Assembly: GCF_000426705.1 (NCBI RefSeq)
Contig: NZ_KE384558.1
Span: 1 to 64,000, forward strand
Direction: 5' to 3'
From: Spirochaeta cellobiosiphila DSM 17781
GTDB lineage: Bacteria > Spirochaetota > Spirochaetia > DSM-17781
Length of the DNA: 64,000 nt
Shown: positions 33,969 to 43,235 of the stretch, piece after piece
Position numbering within the stretch: position 1 is the first letter of the stretch
Layout of the letters: each line of letters begins with the position of its first letter
Position numbers and translations under genes: made by a program
The notes under the pieces: model-generated
Databases searched by the model: none
Told to the model about the DNA's origin: nothing
What the model saw: only the letters and a program-made list of their open reading frames with translations

Positions 33969-36158
33969 ATGGGCGTAAGTTTTGATTCAGAAAAGAAACA
34001 GTTCCATCTGACAACCTGTCATACTAGTTACATTATGGAGGTTCTACTTGGAAAACATTTGGTTCATCATTACTGGGGACAAAGAGTAAAGATCGCTTCT
34101 GCATTTGAGTTACCCTTGGTTGAGCAATCCAGTTTTTCCCCTAATCCAGAACCGGAGCATAAGGAGATCTCCTTCGATACTATTCCTCGGGAATTTCCTG
34201 ATTACGGGAGAAGTGATTATGAATCTCCTGCTATTGAGGTTCAATTAGCCGATGGGACTCATGTGATTGCTCCTGAATACCAAAGTCACCGGATTCAGCC
34301 AGGATCAGTACAGCCTAAAGGTTTACCCTTTATTGAAGCGGAAACTGGTGATTCATCGGAGACTCTGGTCATAACTTTAGCCGATTCCTTTTCTGGCCTA
34401 ACTATAGAACTCTATTATACCGTACTGGAAAAACAGGATGTGATAACACGGAAGGTTGTTTTAACCAATCAGGGAGAAAAGCCTATTACCATCAAAAGAG
34501 TGATGAGTGCCACAGTAGACTTTTTTCGGGATGATCATTTTGAAATAATCAATCTCTATGGAGCCTGGGCCATGGAGCGGCAAGTCTGCAGGATACCCCT
34601 GGGACGGCATGGACATATCATTGATAGCAAAAGAGGTTCCAGTTCTCATGAACAAAATCCCTTCCTTGCCTTAGTAAGGCCCGAAACGGATGAATTCCGG
34701 GGTGAAGTCTATTCTATGAATCTCATTTACAGTGGTTCCTTTCAGGCGGAAGCATCGGTAAATGCCCATGGGAAGACCCGCTTACAAATCGGTTTAAACC
34801 CAATAGATTTTAGCTGGTACTTACAGCCTGATGAGAAGTTTACTTCTCCTGAGGCTGTATTGGTTTATTCCTCCCGAGGACTTAATGGAATGTCTCAGAT
34901 TTATCACCAATTATACAGGACGCGCCTGTATAAAGGTTACTGGAGTAAGCGGGAACGTCCCATCCTAATTAATAACTGGGAGGCTACCTATTTTGATTTT
35001 GATCAGGATAAAATTGAGCAGTTGATAGAAGAAAGCTCCCGGCTTGGGATTGAACTGTTTGTTCTGGATGACGGATGGTTCGGGAAGCGTAACTCTGATA
35101 AATCGGGATTGGGAGATTGGTGGGTAAACCGGGAAAAACTTCCAAAAGGACTGAAAGCCTTAAGTGAGGCAGCCCATAGTCGGGGGATGATGTTTGGACT
35201 CTGGTTTGAGCCGGAGATGGTGTCCCCAGACAGTGATCTCTACCGGAGCCATCCAGAATGGTGCCTCTCTGTTCCTGGGCGTTATCGTTCCGAAGGGCGC
35301 AATCAGCTTATCCTGGATATGGGTAGGGAAGAAGTACAGGATTATCTCTACCAGAGGATGACCAGTATCATATCTGAAAACAACATAAATTACATAAAAT
35401 GGGATATGAACCGTAATATGACAGAAGTAGGATCTCCCATTCTTTCTTCAGAGAGACAGAAAGAAAGCTCTCACCGCTATATTTTGGGATTATATCGCTT
35501 ATTGGAAAAGTTGATATCCCATTTTCCCGAGGTTCTCTTTGAAAGCTGTTCTGGGGGAGGCGGCCGGTTTGATCCTGGAATGCTCTATTATATGCCACAG
35601 ACCTGGACTAGCGACAACACGGATAGTGTGGAACGCTTGAAGATCCAGTGGGGGACCTCTTATGTCTATCCTCCTATCTCTATGGGGGCCCATGTTTCGG
35701 CCTGCCCTAACCACCAGATGGGACGCACCACTTCTTTGAAAACAAGAGCCAATGTAGCCATGGCGGGAAACATGGGGTATGAACTGGATATCCTGACACT
35801 GTCAGACAGGGAAAAGAAAGAGATTCTTCAACAGCTAAGCTTATATAAAAAGATTAGAAAAACAGTACAGAGTGGTAAATTTATTCGTTTACGATCCCCG
35901 TATGGAAGTGCAAGCAGCGCCTGGATGTTCCTTGCTGAAGATCAATCGGAGATCCTATTGTTTTTCTATCTGACACTGGCTACTCCCTACAACAATTTTG
36001 ACAAAATTAGATTGACCGGGCTAGAAGAAGACAGCCTTTATCAGGACCAGAGTGGACAACAATACTATGGAGATTATCTGATGTACTCCGGCCTTAATCT
36101 ACCAGAATTGAAAGGAGATTTCGACTCTCAATTGATTATTATGAATAGGATTGGTTAA
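33969..36158 (+). CDS. Alpha-galactosidase, GH36
   Basis: The enzyme removes terminal alpha-1,6-galactose from melibiose, raffinose and related sugars. The start is ATG 33969 after AGAGGA; an in-frame GTG upstream overlaps the repressor. The 729-residue protein has an N-terminal beta-sandwich and a TIM barrel with ELFVLDDGWFGKR. The nucleophile Asp is in IKWDMNRNMTE (about residue 479) and the acid/base Asp in WTSDNTDSVER (about 549), with SCSGGGGRFD between. There is no signal peptide, so it acts in the cytoplasm after uptake by the adjacent transporter. Confidence 0.94.
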   Translation: MGVSFDSEKKQFHLTTCHTSYIMEVLLGKHLVHHYWGQRVKIASAFELPLVEQSSFSPNPEPEHKEISFDTIPREFPDYGRSDYESPAIEVQLADGTHVIAPEYQSHRIQPGSVQPKGLPFIEAETGDSSETLVITLADSFSGLTIELYYTVLEKQDVITRKVVLTNQGEKPITIKRVMSATVDFFRDDHFEIINLYGAWAMERQVCRIPLGRHGHIIDSKRGSSSHEQNPFLALVRPETDEFRGEVYSMNLIYSGSFQAEASVNAHGKTRLQIGLNPIDFSWYLQPDEKFTSPEAVLVYSSRGLNGMSQIYHQLYRTRLYKGYWSKRERPILINNWEATYFDFDQDKIEQLIEESSRLGIELFVLDDGWFGKRNSDKSGLGDWWVNREKLPKGLKALSEAAHSRGMMFGLWFEPEMVSPDSDLYRSHPEWCLSVPGRYRSEGRNQLILDMGREEVQDYLYQRMTSIISENNINYIKWDMNRNMTEVGSPILSSERQKESSHRYILGLYRLLEKLISHFPEVLFESCSGGGGRFDPGMLYYMPQTWTSDNTDSVERLKIQWGTSYVYPPISMGAHVSACPNHQMGRTTSLKTRANVAMAGNMGYELDILTLSDREKKEILQQLSLYKKIRKTVQSGKFIRLRSPYGSASSAWMFLAEDQSEILLFFYLTLATPYNNFDKIRLTGLEEDSLYQDQSGQQYYGDYLMYSGLNLPELKGDFDSQLIIMNRIG

Positions 36159-36169
36159 TATTCCTTGAA

Positions 36170-36784
36170 TCAGGGGCAGGTATAACTGGTTGTCATATTC
36201 GATACTATCTCATTATACTCATCGTCATCGCTGTTATACTGGGCTCCTTTATTCAAAAGTTCCTCAACAAGCCTTTTCGATAGTAATGTTAAAACTCCAT
36301 CAAATGACCATTCTGGCCTAGCTAAATATAGGGAGTAAAGAACCAAGGCTTGATCAAGTATCCTCTCTTCATTAGCACCAATCTGATTAACATCGAGTTC
36401 ATTCCTCCGAACCAGGTTTATCCCTAGTTTTATCAATTCCATATTGACTTCGATTTTTGCATTCGTATTTTTTAAATAATATATTTGATTGATGAACCCA
36501 CAAACAAGTGGATAATCATAGGGATTTTTATCATTCAAGTCAGCACCGTTATCAACAAGGTATTGGATAATCTGAATACGTCCTTTATAATTCCGATTTG
36601 AAAAATTATTGCATAATGCGGCGTATAAGAGGCAGTATTTATCTCTTTTGGCATAAAAGAAGCTGTTTGCTTGAATATTATTCTCTTCCATACATTCAAT
36701 AAAAAGATCATATTTACCATTTTTAATAATTGATTTTAGTGTTTTGCTTAATTCCTCATCTAGCATGATAATGTCTTCCGGCAT
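36170..36784 (-). CDS. Ankyrin-like helical repeat protein
   Basis: I place the start at ATG 36784 because AAAGGAG is seven bases upstream; a longer in-frame version has no such signal. The 204-residue product is helical. Ankyrin-type units are visible (IIQYLVDNGADLNDKNPYDY, MELIKLGINL, VEELLNKGAQYN). The function is unknown. It diverges from the unknown gene at 36837 with only 52 nt between them, and converges on the GH36 gene with 11 nt between stops. The pair may be an immunity or interaction module. Confidence 0.6.
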   Translation of the reverse strand: MPEDIIMLDEELSKTLKSIIKNGKYDLFIECMEENNIQANSFFYAKRDKYCLLYAALCNNFSNRNYKGRIQIIQYLVDNGADLNDKNPYDYPLVCGFINQIYYLKNTNAKIEVNMELIKLGINLVRRNELDVNQIGANEERILDQALVLYSLYLARPEWSFDGVLTLLSKRLVEELLNKGAQYNSDDDEYNEIVSNMTTSYTCP

Positions 36785-36836
36785 TTGGATTCTCCTTTTT
36801 TCATTAGACATGTATACTTTTATAGGGAGAATGTTT

Positions 36837-37364
36837 ATGGGATGGTCTAACGAGTATTTAGTTTTGCTAGAGGCAAAACAAGAACCAAAGTCTTTTTTAG
36901 AAGACTTCCATAAAAATCTGGAATCTATAAACATTAAATTAGAAAATGAGGACGGTGCTTTCATTGTATATAATGAAAGTCAGCAGGGTGAAGAAAAGGA
37001 AGTTTCCTATATTAACAACCCTCAGTCTGTCAGTGATATTATTGCTTCCTTATATCTCTGGGCACCTCTTGGTTTATTAAGTTACAGACATTCTGAGTTC
37101 TGTTTTGCTCTCACAATAAATTACCTAACTTGGGATGATAACAAACTCGATGGGTTTGTTATTGGTTTTAATGGACACGAAGCAGAGTGGAAAATCGAGA
37201 GTATCTATAAATTAGTTACCCAAATAGCAGGTTTAGTTGATTATAAATATACCGTTGGTGACATCGATAGGACCTCGAAGACTTGGATTGACTTAGAACA
37301 ACCCTTATTTAAAATCATAAAGGAAATTGAAACAACAAAGTTCACATTAGACTTGAGACGATAA
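36837..37364 (+). CDS. Unknown cytoplasmic protein
   Basis: ATG 36837 is seven bases after GGGAG; ATG 36831 is too close. The 175-residue protein begins MGWSNEYLVLLEAKQEPKSF. It has FHKNLESINIKLENEDGAFI near the start and SVSDIIASLYLWAPLGLLSY in the middle. There is no signal peptide or membrane helix. The mixture resembles small immunity proteins, but no family is recognised. It shares a short divergent promoter region with the ankyrin-like gene. Confidence 0.5.
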   Translation: MGWSNEYLVLLEAKQEPKSFLEDFHKNLESINIKLENEDGAFIVYNESQQGEEKEVSYINNPQSVSDIIASLYLWAPLGLLSYRHSEFCFALTINYLTWDDNKLDGFVIGFNGHEAEWKIESIYKLVTQIAGLVDYKYTVGDIDRTSKTWIDLEQPLFKIIKEIETTKFTLDLRR

Positions 37365-37401
37365 TGATGCTTAAGACTTTCCCTATATCTTGACTTTTAT
37401 T

Positions 37402-37425
37402 ATATTTAGATTATTATCTAAATAT
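37402..37425. promoter_or_regulatory. Palindromic operator for the SdpR-like repressor
   Basis: ATATTTAGAT and ATCTAAATAT form perfect 10-bp arms around TATT, ending 21 nt before the repressor gene start. The spacing and symmetry fit an ArsR/SdpR autoregulatory site overlapping the promoter. Confidence 0.7.
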
Positions 37426-37445
37426 CTAATATTAAGGAGCAGGGA

Positions 37446-37718
37446 ATGAATGATCTCTTTAAAGCTCTCGCAGATCCCACAAGAAGATCTATACTGGATC
37501 TCCTCAAAAGGGGAGACAAGAGTGCTGGTGAGATCGCAAGCAGTTTTAATATTACCGGTGCATCCATTAGTCATCATATGACAGTTCTGTATCAAGCCGG
37601 TCTTGTCCAAAAAGAACGTAAAGGACAACAAATCATTTATTCACTAAACACCACTGTATTCCAGGAAATCATAGAGTGGATTTACAAATTAAAAGGAGAC
37701 GAAGATGAAATTCAATAA
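37446..37718 (+). CDS. ArsR-family repressor, SdpR-like
   Basis: The 90-residue winged-helix protein starts at ATG 37446 behind AAGGAGCAGGG. It begins LFKALADPTRRSILDLLKRG, with the recognition helix in ITGASISHHMTVLYQAGLV and a wing ERKGQQIIYSLN. It lacks the CxC metal site of arsenic sensors, which fits the SdpR subgroup. The end overlaps the SdpI-like gene by 14 nt. In Bacillus the SdpR-SdpI pair senses and resists the SdpC toxin; no sdpABC is present here. Confidence 0.88.
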   Translation: MNDLFKALADPTRRSILDLLKRGDKSAGEIASSFNITGASISHHMTVLYQAGLVQKERKGQQIIYSLNTTVFQEIIEWIYKLKGDEDEIQ

Positions 37719-38337
37719 ATGGGTGATCGTCATTACAGTTTTAACTCTTGGTGTTATAGCATGGTTTTACAAGCAGCTTCCTGAACAGATTCCTACCCAC
37801 TTTAATATAAAGGGAGAGGTAGACGATTGGGGGCCTCGTAATGTTATCTGGTTATTCGGGTTCCTTCCTGTTGTTATATATATGTTGCTGTTCTTCATTC
37901 CCAGGATCGATCCCCGTAAGGAAAACTATAAAAAGCATATCAAAAGCTACTCATTTTTAGCATTTACTGTTTTTCTTTTTTTAATCGTCCTTGGACAGTT
38001 CATGCTTTTTTATTCACTAGGGTATGACCTTAACATAAAAACCTTTTTAGGTATTTCTATTGGAATCCTTTTTATTCTGACAGGTAATTATCTTCCTAGA
38101 GCCCGACAAAATTACACCTACGGAATTAGAACTCCTTGGACTCTTGCTAATGAAGTGTCCTGGACCAAAACTCACCGAGTTGGAGGTTTCGGCTTTGTTG
38201 TTTCTGGTTTTTTCCTATTCATAGCAGGATTCTTTACTAATTCAAGGGCTTTTGTCATTTCTACACTTTTCATTCCTGTCCTGATTATAGGCCTGTTTGT
38301 ATACTCTTATATCATCTATAAGCTTGATACCAAGTAA
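37705..38337 (+). CDS. SdpI-like membrane immunity/sensor protein
   Basis: The ATG at 37705 follows AAGGAGACGAAG. The 210-residue protein has six TM helices. Between helices 1 and 2 lies the DUF1648 motif (PEQIPTHFNIKGEVDDWGPR), and later the SdpI signature NYLPRARQNYTYGIRTPWTL followed by SWTKTHRVGG. SdpI proteins protect the membrane from a toxic peptide and recruit the repressor. Here the partner repressor is the preceding gene. The target toxin is unknown. Confidence 0.88.
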   Translation: MKFNKWVIVITVLTLGVIAWFYKQLPEQIPTHFNIKGEVDDWGPRNVIWLFGFLPVVIYMLLFFIPRIDPRKENYKKHIKSYSFLAFTVFLFLIVLGQFMLFYSLGYDLNIKTFLGISIGILFILTGNYLPRARQNYTYGIRTPWTLANEVSWTKTHRVGGFGFVVSGFFLFIAGFFTNSRAFVISTLFIPVLIIGLFVYSYIIYKLDTK

Positions 38338-38384
38338 AAGGGGAATAGCTTATATATTATAGTACATCTAATCGTTTGTGATAT

Positions 38385-38414
38385 CTTCCACTACACATAT
38401 ATATGTAGTGGAAG
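38385..38414. terminator. Hairpin between convergent genes
   Basis: CTTCCACTACA and TGTAGTGGAAG form a perfect 11-bp stem around CATATATA, 17 nt before the convergent CPBP stop. There is no long T-run. It probably serves both directions. Confidence 0.5.
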
Positions 38415-38430
38415 GTCTTAAATAAAATCA

Positions 38431-39201
38431 TCACATAAAAAACACCACCCATATCACAGCTCCCAACAAGGGGACTGCTTCTAAGCCGTGATTAAGAAGG
38501 GTTGGGAAAATAGAACGGTATTTGCGACTAACAAAGGCAATAAAAAAGGAACCTATTATAAATAAGGGGACTTCCGTAATCTTATGTATATGATATGTAG
38601 CAAAGAGGATACCATTCACTATCCAGTCTGTTTTTCCGAAGGCTTTTCCCATTTTGGGTAATAGTATCCCTCTGAACAGTAGTTCCTCTCCTAATAGATA
38701 ATTGAAAAGACAACTAACGATGGCTAGAAGTATTAGTGAATAATGGCCTCTGAATTGAGGATCTATTAATGCCGTAATCTCTCCATAGCTTGGCTTGGCC
38801 AGTATGGGAAAATGGCTGACTATGGTATTGGTAATAAAGTCAAAGTAGCCCGTTTGTTCAATAAAAAAATTGTAGCCTATAATAGGAATTAATAATAAAT
38901 AGGCCTTCAAGAATCTGTTATTATTCTTATCCCGTGGTTGGTGGAGCCACAATCTGTCCTTAAGCCTGGACCATGTTATTGTTCCTAGTTCGATTTTGAG
39001 TATGATGACCGATAGAATGAATTGCCAAATCATTCCTATCACCATTATGATCCAATATAGTATACCTGGATGCAGGGGAATATGGGGAATGAGCCAGGGA
39101 ACCAGAACATAAGTGCCCAATCCCATAGGTATTGTTACTAATAACCAGATGACGAATATGGTCTTTTTGGAATAATCTCCTTTGAGTGCTTCTGCTATCA
39201 T
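38431..39201 (-). CDS. CPBP-family intramembrane metalloprotease
   Basis: The 256-residue membrane protein starts at ATG 39201 after AGGAG. Motif 1 is GEELLFRGIL (Glu pair at 172-173), followed by GILFATYHI and FPTLLNHGL with the His ligands. These are the residues that bind zinc in CAAX-like proteases. Bacterial members process membrane peptides, and some confer bacteriocin immunity. It is 57 nt downstream of the AraC-type gene on the same strand and convergent with the SdpI-like gene, which hints at a common peptide-stress role. Confidence 0.88.
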   Translation of the reverse strand: MIAEALKGDYSKKTIFVIWLLVTIPMGLGTYVLVPWLIPHIPLHPGILYWIIMVIGMIWQFILSVIILKIELGTITWSRLKDRLWLHQPRDKNNNRFLKAYLLLIPIIGYNFFIEQTGYFDFITNTIVSHFPILAKPSYGEITALIDPQFRGHYSLILLAIVSCLFNYLLGEELLFRGILLPKMGKAFGKTDWIVNGILFATYHIHKITEVPLFIIGSFFIAFVSRKYRSIFPTLLNHGLEAVPLLGAVIWVVFFM

Positions 39202-39258
39202 GATATCTCCTATCTTTTTTTAGACTCATTAATAACGGGAAACGCATCTTCTATCGTC

Positions 39259-40359
39259 CTATCCCTCAGGATTGGACTTATTTATAAAGGCTTTGGGAGT
39301 ATCTCCTGCGATTCGTTTGAAAACAGAATTGAAGGAGGATTTGGAATTGAATCCACATTCATAGGCCAAAGTAATAATATTGTGTTCTCCAGAAGCTATC
39401 CTATGTATGTTGTTGATAAACTCTGTAATTCTCAAGGTATTAATATATTCGTTAAAACTAAGCTTCAGATATTCATTGATTGTCTGGGATAAGTGATTGG
39501 CCTGGACATTAAGTTGCTCTGCTACATAGGGGAGTTTTAGATCCGATTGGAGGTAGAATTTGTTTCTTTCCATAGAGCTTTGGAGATTAGTAGCGATAGA
39601 GCGAGCTTGTTCTGGTGTTAGTGTGGACTTCTTGTAAAGAGGCTGGGTGTTGTAAGTTGAAGTCTCTTTGGGAATAGAGGAAAATATACTCGTCATACTA
39701 ATGCCAAGGAAAGCCAAGATTATAACATAGAAAGCCACTGATCCATAGACGATGATGTCCCATAGAGGGGTATTTTCATTAGTCTGGGAAGGCACTTCAT
39801 TGATCATAAGTATGGCCATCCATAGAATACCAAAACCATAGATCACAAAACGAATCCAGTTCTTTCGTTTTGAAACCAATCTCTTATTATGTTTTCTCCA
39901 CAATAATAAGGCCAGGAAGGTATAGGAGAATCCGCTTAGTAGAATCAGAATGTATAAAATACGGCTATAAATTCCTGTGTGTTGCTCCTGATATAGGTAG
40001 AATGAGAGTTTATCTTCTGATGACAAGAGAAAGAAAGGTATTTGATAGATATTGAGGCCCAGAGGAAGGAGGAAATGGAAGAAGGAATATTTATCTCTTC
40101 TTATTGAAGGCTTTTCTAGGATAGATTGAATATAAAGATACATGAGTGGACCATGTAAGAGGGGCATTGGTAGGTTCCATCCCAGTAAAAAGGGAATATT
40201 GTAGGTATAGCCATAAAAGAGGGAATAGCTTAGTCCCATATGAACCCCAAAAATGATTAACCATATAATGAGTAAGTAGCTAGATCTGTCCTTATCAGGC
40301 TTCATAAGGGCCAGTGAGGCCAGAAATAAAGCTATGAAAGCACCGATTATTATTAACAT
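39259..40359 (-). CDS. AraC-family regulator with a seven-TM sensor
   Basis: The 366-residue protein has about seven TM helices in residues 1-225 and a cytoplasmic HTH_18 domain at the C-terminus. The latter has two helix-turn-helices: LPYVAEQLNVQANHLSQTIN and TLAYECGFNSKSSFNSVFKR, ending GDTPKAFINKS. Membrane-bound AraC regulators sense envelope or external signals. The start ATG 40359 follows AAAAAGGAG. The neighbouring CPBP gene downstream is the probable target or partner. Confidence 0.88.
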   Translation of the reverse strand: MLIIIGAFIALFLASLALMKPDKDRSSYLLIIWLIIFGVHMGLSYSLFYGYTYNIPFLLGWNLPMPLLHGPLMYLYIQSILEKPSIRRDKYSFFHFLLPLGLNIYQIPFFLLSSEDKLSFYLYQEQHTGIYSRILYILILLSGFSYTFLALLLWRKHNKRLVSKRKNWIRFVIYGFGILWMAILMINEVPSQTNENTPLWDIIVYGSVAFYVIILAFLGISMTSIFSSIPKETSTYNTQPLYKKSTLTPEQARSIATNLQSSMERNKFYLQSDLKLPYVAEQLNVQANHLSQTINEYLKLSFNEYINTLRITEFINNIHRIASGEHNIITLAYECGFNSKSSFNSVFKRIAGDTPKAFINKSNPEG

Positions 40360-40604
40360 TATAAAAAGGCTCCTTTTTAAGGCTTTGGTGATGTATTATG
40401 TAACACTGTTCGACGATAAAATGAGTCCTGATTAAAGAGCATAAAAAAAGTTTATTTTTTTCAAATTCTTTTTGAATCAATTTTATCAATACCGGCGAGT
40501 ATAAACATACAGAACGTGTCACTTTGAGCCTCTAATAAATTTAGTTCTATTATGCTGTGTCATAATGTCACATTTTACTGTTTTTTACCTGTGTCGCCCA
40601 TGGG

Positions 40605-40633
40605 TTGACCATATTATTAAGTATTAGTATTTT
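40605..40633 (+). promoter_or_regulatory. Probable sigma-70-type promoter of grpE-dnaK-dnaJ
   Basis: TTGACC and TATTTT are separated by 17 bp, 33 nt before the grpE start. No CIRCE element (TTAGCACTC-n9-GAGTGCTAA) is visible between 40360 and 40665, so heat control probably does not use HrcA here. Confidence 0.5.
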
Positions 40634-40665
40634 ATTCTCCGAAAAGATTTTACAAGGATGATGGA

Positions 40666-41271
40666 ATGTCAGACGATTTGAAGCAGGAAGTAGAGGAAGA
40701 ACAAGTTATTAATGAAGAATCTGCCCCTGTAGATGACGATAGCAGTGATGTATCAGAAGCAGAGGATCTACAGAAGCGTATTCAAGAACTTGAAGAAGAA
40801 AACTCTGAACTTAAGAATCAGTACTTGAGAAAACAAGCTGATTTTGAAAACTATCGCAAAAGGATGGCCCGCGAGAAGCAAGAGGCTATAAAATACGCGA
40901 ATACCTCTTTATTAACAGACTTAATAGGGGTCATAGACAACTTTGAATTGGCTATCAAATCTACAGAAAGCTCCCAGGACTTTAATTCCTTCCACGAAGG
41001 AATACAAATGATTGAGAAGCAATTCACTTCGATGCTCGAACAAAAACATGGTTTGACTCGCTATGAATCAACTGGTGAGGTTTTTGATCCTTCAAAGCAC
41101 GAAGCCATTGCCATGACTGACTCAGAAGAGCACACAGAGTCTGTTGTATTAGAAGATTTTCAGAAGGGTTACCTTCTTAATGATAGGGTGATTAGACCTG
41201 CTAAAGTAAGAGTAGCTAATCCAAAGGCTCCTGTAGAAGAGTCTACTGATAACGACGAAAACGAAGAATAA
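40666..41271 (+). CDS. grpE: GrpE nucleotide exchange factor
   Basis: GrpE releases ADP from DnaK. The 201-residue protein starts at ATG 40666. It has an acidic, disordered N-terminus, a coiled coil (LQKRIQELEEENSELKNQYL) followed by DFENYRKRMAREKQEA, and the beta domain with GEVFDPSKHEAIAM and KGYLLNDRVIRPAKVRVA. The Glu-rich extension is typical of spirochaetal GrpE. It is the first gene of the grpE-dnaK-dnaJ operon; hrcA, often upstream, is absent. Confidence 0.97.
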   Translation: MSDDLKQEVEEEQVINEESAPVDDDSSDVSEAEDLQKRIQELEEENSELKNQYLRKQADFENYRKRMAREKQEAIKYANTSLLTDLIGVIDNFELAIKSTESSQDFNSFHEGIQMIEKQFTSMLEQKHGLTRYESTGEVFDPSKHEAIAMTDSEEHTESVVLEDFQKGYLLNDRVIRPAKVRVANPKAPVEESTDNDENEE

Positions 41272-41304
41272 ATTAGAGTATTGTAGAAAAAGGAGAATAT
41301 TAAT

Positions 41305-43227
41305 ATGGGTAAAATCATTGGAATTGACTTAGGAACCACTAACTCCTGTGTGGCTGTAATGGAAGGTGGAGAACCTATTGTAATTCAAAACGCAGAAGGG
41401 CAGAGAACAACCCCTTCTATGGTAGCGTATACAGGAAAAGGGGAGCGATTAATTGGTCAACCCGCTAAAAACCAGATGGTTACAAACCCTGAACACACTA
41501 TCTATTCCATTAAAAGATTTATGGGAAGAAATTTTAACGAGATCTCAGAAGAATCAAGAATGATTCCCTATCCTTTAGTTGAAGGAAGTACTGGTGATGT
41601 TCGTGTTAAGATCAATGATGATCTTCTCTCACCTCCTGAAATATCCGCTGCCATACTTCAAAAGATGAAGAAAACAGCAGAAGACTATCTTGGTGAAACA
41701 ATAACAGAAGCTATTGTAACTGTACCAGCTTATTTTAATGATGCCCAAAGACAGGCCACAAAAGACGCAGGTAAGATCGCCGGATTAGATGTTAAGAGAA
41801 TTGTAAACGAACCAACAGCCGCTGCTTTGGCTTATGGTTTTGGTAAAGATAATAATCGTGATGAAAAGATCGCCGTATATGACTTGGGTGGTGGTACTTT
41901 TGATATTTCCATTCTTGAATTAGGTGATGGTGTATTTGAAGTAAAATCTACTAATGGTGACACACACTTAGGTGGTGATAACTTTGACCAAGCTATTATT
42001 GATTGGTTAATCAGTAGCTTCAAACAAGATCAGGGTATCGATTTATCACAAGATAGAATGGCATTACAACGATTAAAAGAAGCGGCAGAAAAAGCTAAGA
42101 AGGAATTATCAAGTACACAAAGTTCTGATATTAACCTTCCTTTTATTACAGCGGATGCTACGGGTCCTAAGCATATGCAGTATAACCTTACACGTTCAAA
42201 GTTCGATCAAATGACAGAAGATTTAGTTCGAAGAACTTTTGAACCTTGTAAAAAAGCTTTATCTGATGCAGGTGTAACAGCTTCAGATATTGATGAAGTT
42301 ATCCTTGTTGGTGGTTCTACCCGTATTCCTGCTGTACAGGCAGCTGTTAAAGAAGTATTCGGTAAAGAACCTCACAGAGGGGTGAATCCTGATGAAGTTG
42401 TTGCTATGGGTGCTTCTATCCAGGGTGGTATTTTAGGGGGAGATGTTAAAGACGTTCTTCTTCTTGATGTAACACCATTATCTCTTGGTATTGAAACTCT
42501 TGGTGGTGTATGTACCAAACTAATAGAAAGAAATACGACTATCCCAACAAGAAAATCTCAGATTTTCTCAACTGCTGCTGATAATCAAACTGCTGTAAGC
42601 ATTCATGTTCTTCAAGGGGAACGGGAAATGGCTAGTCAAAATAGAACATTAGGACGTTTTGACTTAACAGATATTCCTGCTGCACCTCGTGGTGTTCCTC
42701 AGATTGAAGTAAGTTTTGATATTGATGCTAATGGTATTGTCCATGTATCAGCCAAGGATTTGGGAACAGGTAAAGAACAGAAAATCAGAATCGAAACATC
42801 AAGCGGTTTAAGCGAAGATGAAATCGACAAGATGGTTAAAGATGCAGAAGTTCATGCTGCTGAAGATAAGAAAGTAAAGGAACGGGCAGAAGCGCGAAAC
42901 GTTGCTGATAACCTTGTTTATTCTACTGAAAAATCTCTTAAAGATTTTGGTGACAAAGTATCTGCTGAAGAAAAGAGCAATATTGAATCAGCCATTGCTG
43001 AATTAAAGAAAGCTCTTGAAGCTGATAATGTTGAGGAAATCAAAGCTAAAACAGAAGCCCTTCAACAAGCTTCCTACAAACTAGCTGAAGAAATGTACAA
43101 GCAACAAGCACCTCAAGGGGAAGCGGGACCTGAAGCAGGAGCTGCGGGAGCTGAGGATTCTTCTCAGTCTTCTAATTCCGGAGATGCTGAGGATGTAGAT
43201 TACGAAGTTGTTGATGACGACAAGTAG
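41305..43227 (+). CDS. dnaK: Chaperone DnaK (Hsp70)
   Basis: The 640-residue ATP-dependent chaperone begins [20 protein letters not shown] after AAAAGGAG. The ATPase domain has [14 protein letters not shown] and [11 protein letters not shown]. The substrate domain follows [14 protein letters not shown], and the lid ends in an Ala/Gly/Glu-rich tail with [12 protein letters not shown], as usual. All landmark motifs are intact. It lies 33 nt after grpE and 8 nt before dnaJ. Confidence 0.98.
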   Translation: MGKIIGIDLGTTNSCVAVMEGGEPIVIQNAEGQRTTPSMVAYTGKGERLIGQPAKNQMVTNPEHTIYSIKRFMGRNFNEISEESRMIPYPLVEGSTGDVRVKINDDLLSPPEISAAILQKMKKTAEDYLGETITEAIVTVPAYFNDAQRQATKDAGKIAGLDVKRIVNEPTAAALAYGFGKDNNRDEKIAVYDLGGGTFDISILELGDGVFEVKSTNGDTHLGGDNFDQAIIDWLISSFKQDQGIDLSQDRMALQRLKEAAEKAKKELSSTQSSDINLPFITADATGPKHMQYNLTRSKFDQMTEDLVRRTFEPCKKALSDAGVTASDIDEVILVGGSTRIPAVQAAVKEVFGKEPHRGVNPDEVVAMGASIQGGILGGDVKDVLLLDVTPLSLGIETLGGVCTKLIERNTTIPTRKSQIFSTAADNQTAVSIHVLQGEREMASQNRTLGRFDLTDIPAAPRGVPQIEVSFDIDANGIVHVSAKDLGTGKEQKIRIETSSGLSEDEIDKMVKDAEVHAAEDKKVKERAEARNVADNLVYSTEKSLKDFGDKVSAEEKSNIESAIAELKKALEADNVEEIKAKTEALQQASYKLAEEMYKQQAPQGEAGPEAGAAGAEDSSQSSNSGDAEDVDYEVVDDDK

Positions 43228-43235
43228 GTATTAAT

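Noticed and set aside
40360-40665. CIRCE element upstream of grpE
   Set aside because: Looked for TTAGCACTC and its partner; nothing similar is present.
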